From NCBI GenBank assembly GCA_026545765.1, contig CM048841.1:104195542-104259541 (forward strand): a stretch of 64,000 nt of DNA, given 5' to 3'. Made by a program: the position numbers and the translations under genes. Origin of the DNA: Plantago major. Its lineage: Eukaryota; Streptophyta; Magnoliopsida; Lamiales; Plantaginaceae. The notes beneath the pieces were generated by a model. It worked only from the letters and a program-made list of their open reading frames with translations, had not been told where the DNA came from and did not search any database. Positions 60,566 through 64,000 of the stretch are shown piece by piece. The first letter of the stretch is position 1. Each line of letters starts with the position of its first letter.

Positions 60566-61265
60566 TAACTAAATTATTTGACCCTGTAAGTTTTCTACTG
60601 TCATTTTTTGTCATTTAAGTTATCGAAAATTCTAACTGTTGGTACTTAGGTGACAATTCCGACTAAATCAATATAAATTAGGTCCCCAATTCATTCATTC
60701 ATGCGAGATAATGACAATTCACCACATAATTGTCGAAAGTAAAATGAAAATATTGAAAAACATAAATTTGGATGAATTATATCGAGATAGATTGTGTTTG
60801 GCCTATGATTAGGGTTTTTGGGGACACAAATTTTTGCGAATGACCGTCGTTCGGAGAGACCAATTAAATATCACATATTTATGTACAAATATCATATGAA
60901 TTAATTCAAACATCGTGTGGATAATAAACCTGCATTTTCTAACATGTGATGTTTGTAGCTAAATATGCGATGTTTGTAGCTAACTATGTGATGTTTGATT
61001 TGGTCTATCGCAAAAGTTGCTCTTTTGGGGAAGAAGAAACATTATTGATGTATTTTAATCTTTTCATTTTTCATTTTCTACTCAATTAGGATGTCAATTG
61101 TTACTAATTCACCATTTCGAAATAAATTTGGAGCGAATTTCTCGTAATTGAAATTTATTTAGTCGGAATTGCCGCAAGAGTATCAAAGTTAGAATTAGAT
61201 AACTTACATGACCAAAATTGGCAGTAGAAAACTTACATGACTAAATGGAAGATTTTTCCTACCCT
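60566..61265. mobile_element. Non-autonomous element with ~90-bp inverted arms
   Basis: Left arm 60581-60668 (gtaagttttctactg, catttaagttatc, attctaact, gacaattccgactaaat) pairs with right arm 61157-61246 read inversely (gtaagttttctactg, catgtaagttatc, attctaact, ggcaattccgactaaat). About 490 bp lie between, including three short units of gatgtttgtagctaa type near 60948-61000. Mutator-like or unclassified; target duplication not resolved. Confidence 0.68.
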
Positions 61266-61369
61266 GATCTGCCAATTTCTCCTTCAATCCCAACTTACAC
61301 AATTTCATTTTATCACCTTGACAGTATACTACAGGTGATCTTCATAACCCGAACATAAACCATACAATT

Positions 61370-61950
61370 ACAAGGGGATTATGACCAACTTTCTCCACAT
61401 CGGTACAAGTACTTTGCATCAGTCTTTAGTCCCTTAAGCGGACGTTGTTAGCCAGCAACACGATGTCTTGTAGATGGTCCTGGCCTTGGTAACATTCATT
61501 CTTACTTAAGAAGGTAACTTGCCGAACCAAGTGGATTGTTGCCACTATGGGTGACACATCATCGAAAAGTACGAAGACACAAGATCCCAAATGTTACGGA
61601 AGATTGTTCCCAAGGACCTTTCTATATAAACTTCCCACTTTCACATTTATGAGGTACACATCCATTACTTCCTCAACCACCATAACCGAAAGGCTCGAAG
61701 TACAGAAGTTCAGAGTCTCTTCAGTAGTTAAGTCTGATCCCGACTGTCTAGGAAAAGCCTAACAAAGGGGTTAACCCCTTACCCTCTCTTAGATATTCAT
61801 ATGGAGCCAAGGGATGCCCGGAGCAAGCATTTATTACCTTTGCAAGGATTACCACAGTGAGGAGCACCAGAGCAAGGAAAGACCCGTTAACATAACACTT
61901 GATGGATTAATTGGACTATCAATGTGGTGATTATTACTTGGACGTTTTTA
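61370..61950 (+). mobile_element. Possible degraded LTR retrotransposon segment
   Basis: TATA-like tttctatataaacttccc at about 61620-61637, followed by a leader-like part and a gag-like start (atggagccaagg at 61801) that soon loses its frame. The stretch is GC-richer than its surroundings. Class and boundaries are uncertain; no LTR pair, primer site or polymerase is visible. Confidence 0.25.
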
Positions 61951-62414
61951 TACATCATCAAGTTTTATTATTCATACATTTTGTGATATTGTTAACAATA
62001 TCATAAAATGTATGAATCGCTCTATCCTCTATGATGTAGTATATGCTCAAAAATGTTGTCGGGATGTCTTAGGCTCTTAGCAGTAGCCTCGAAAAATGCT
62101 TGTATTGTTAATGATGTATCCATTGTGTGCCTCATGTGATAACTGGGGGTACGTAATGTTAAATATCCCATGTGATTTGGGAATATACTAGCCAGTAGCC
62201 ACTAGGCATGTTGTATAAGATTTGTGTGTTCACAATCCTTAAACTTTCTGAAACACATCACTAGTTTGATTAGAAATGTACCAGTAACATTTTAATTTAT
62301 GTTAAATGCTATGTTTTGAAATCCGGAATCGACAATCGACCTACCTACCTAACGAAAGCTCAACCGGGTCAACTTAATTGTTAGTACTTCGTTCTTTTCT
62401 TATATCATGTTGAG

Positions 62415-62796
62415 TAGGGGTGCACGTTTGGATTAATCTGATCCAATCCGATCCGAAGTTCGGATCAATCCGAAGTTTCAGATCACTAAAGGCTCAATCC
62501 GAAATCCGATCGGATCGGATTTCGGATTAATCCGAAAAAGTTCGGATTGGATCGGATTTAATCCGAATAATCCGAACTTTAATTAAAAAAAAAAACTGAA
62601 ATAGCATTTCGTAGCCAAATTAAATACTAGTTCAGTAGTTCTACATTCAAAATAAATCAAAAAAAATTTAACAAGTTTACTTCAAGTCCAAAATAACAAA
62701 TACGAAAAGTTTGGAGTTCATGTTCTATTTTGTATTTTACTTGGGCTAACTTTCTATTTTGTATTTTGTTTGGATGAATAAGGGGAAAAAAATAAA

Positions 62797-62836
<40 letters not shown>

Positions 62837-62953
62837 TCTGATTTTCGGATTAATTCGAAAATCTTTGGATCTAAAATATTATAATTCGTAATCCGATCCG
62901 AATACATCGAATTGGATCGAATTTTCGAATTTTGAATTTGAATTTTATGATCA
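62415..62953. mobile_element. hAT-type non-autonomous element with TCCGAA/CGGAT subterminal repeats
   Basis: Flanked by the exact 8-bp duplication atgttgag (62407-62414, 62954-62961). The left end taggggtgcacg is typical of plant hAT elements. The first 170 bp are packed with gatccgaa, cggatcgg and attcggatt words in both orientations, and fewer recur at 62840-62930. The right terminus is not a clean inverse of the left. An (AT)n tract lies at about 62800-62831. No transposase. Confidence 0.75.
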
Positions 62954-62961
62954 ATGTTGAG

Positions 62962-64000
62962 TGTACTAATAAAGCGTGAAGGTTCCTCTTCACTTGTGCA
63001 TTAATAAATTTCAAACAAATATGTAAAAGCCACTTGACCTATAAATCTACTCCTCCAATTCTCATCGCCTGCTTAAATTCTTGCCTCCCAATGCACTAGC
63101 CGCCTGCTTCAATCCTTGGTTTGTTCTTCTTCTTTCTTCTAACACTAACATGGAGCAAGAGAGAGTAGCAGAAGTGTGCTGTATGAATTTTCTTGTCTTT
63201 TGTATAATTGGCTCCAATCCGTTTCCTATTACTAGAAGTCATTCTTCGATTCTTGATTTGTGAATGGAATCTCCCCAGCCTCTGCCAGAAGAAGAAGATG
63301 GGGGAAATGAATGGATCTGTTCAAGGTCGTCACAGAAAAATATCTAACGAGAGGGTTCTCGGTGCGCGATTTAAAAATATCTAACTCTCCATAAAGCGCG
63401 ACATACGCTCTGAAAGAATTAGGAGCGCTTTATCTGCTGTATCCTCAGCTGTCAGTGGACGACTTTCTCTTCTCTTTAATGGCGACTACTCAATCTAAGT
63501 CATCCGACCAGACTAGTCTATCTATCATTTGCCATTACTCAATCTAAGTCTTTTCTCCAATAGTCATTTCAGAGCAAAGATTGGATTTTTTTTTGTGGGT
63601 TTCTCTCCCAAATCAAGAAAGATTACAACGCTGGAAAAGGTAAAAATCTAATCAAAGATTTTGTTTTCTTCTTATTGTGTGTTGCTGTCTGTAGTACAGT
63701 TTGTTATTTTTGTTCATGTGACAGTTTATTTACTCTAAAAGATTGGACCTTTTTAAGGTAACTCTGAAAAGAATCGATCTTTGCTATCCGATCCATACGT
63801 TAAGGCTTGCTTTAGAATAGTTTTACCGGGATTTAGAAATGCGTATTTCAAGGAAGTTGAATAAAGTTGATGACTTTGTTATATGATCATGTGATCAATT
63901 GAGTCTGTTGTTATGAGATTTAGGAAATTTTATTTCTTTGGGATTTTCTATTTAAGTTTGTTATGTAATTACCATAGTTGATCAAAATATGATTTTTCCT
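62962..64000 (+). other. GC-richer region, possible leader of a gene beyond the window
   Basis: Contains several short ATG frames (63150, 63263, 63479) that end quickly, pyrimidine-rich stretches and a small hairpin (ataaagcgcgac / ggagcgctttat near 63392-63432). The final bases are T-rich, like an intron. It may be a 5-prime UTR with its first intron, but no conserved coding text appears before the edge. Confidence 0.3.

Noticed and set aside
63150..63263. Short frame starting MEQERVAEVCC as a gene
   Set aside because: It is only 37 codons from that ATG, without a motif; more likely part of a leader or non-coding DNA.

Overview
This is a window of nuclear DNA from a flowering plant, almost certainly a eudicot. 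The evidence is AT-rich DNA, GT-AG introns that split every long conserved protein into several exons, plant-specific gene families (S14-type R2R3-MYB, serine carboxypeptidase-like genes, plant GH29 fucosidase, 4CL-like acyl-CoA synthetase with a peroxisomal tail) and many plant-type transposon remnants. I cannot name the species. No bacterial genes, CRISPR array, rRNA or convincing tRNA was seen. All exon joins are my own reading of splice sites, reading phase and remembered family conservation; no search or transcript data were available.

Layout. 1-2946 (+): last five coding exons of VPS24 (ESCRT-III). 3.5-7.8 kb: transposon zone (Harbinger-type MITE, a Mutator-like element with palindromes, an inverted-repeat element, a truncated LINE with a 17-bp target duplication). 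9.8-24.0 kb: tandem cluster of three serine carboxypeptidase-like genes (+). The first two are intact. The third has lost its first splice donor and carries a nested Mutator-like element that itself contains an intact two-exon GRF zinc-finger gene. A small RPA1-C-like OB-fold gene (-) lies between copies 2 and 3, and a decayed piece of it lies after copy 3, so carboxypeptidase and RPA-like gene were duplicated as a block. 24.9-28.0 kb (+): METTL21-type methyltransferase. 28.5-31.5 kb (-): alpha-L-fucosidase FUC1. 34.7-41.8 kb: nested repeat zone (hAT element with a retroposon inside it, a 21-bp-unit array interrupted by a Stowaway-like MITE and by a CACTA element carrying about 0.7 kb of almost pure G/T/A minisatellite, a captured gene piece, another Harbinger-type MITE cut into an RNase H pseudogene). 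42.9-44.5 kb (+): R2R3-MYB. 46.4-47.1 kb: best preserved Harbinger-type MITE. 52.4-55.7 kb (+): 4CL-like 7 type acyl-activating enzyme, whose first exon has three single-base deficits in homopolymers within 90 bp. 55.7-64 kb: gene-poor, with duplications, inverted-repeat elements, LTR-like remnants, a hAT-type element and possibly the 5-prime leader of a gene continuing off the right edge.

The genes do not form a pathway: endosomal sorting, vacuolar or secreted peptidases, DNA-binding OB fold, protein methylation, cell-wall glycan trimming, transcription control and peroxisomal acyl activation sit side by side, as is normal in plants. The most informative structures are the carboxypeptidase/RPA block duplication, the Mutator-like element carrying a GRF zinc-finger gene inside a dying paralog, and the G-rich array inside the CACTA element.
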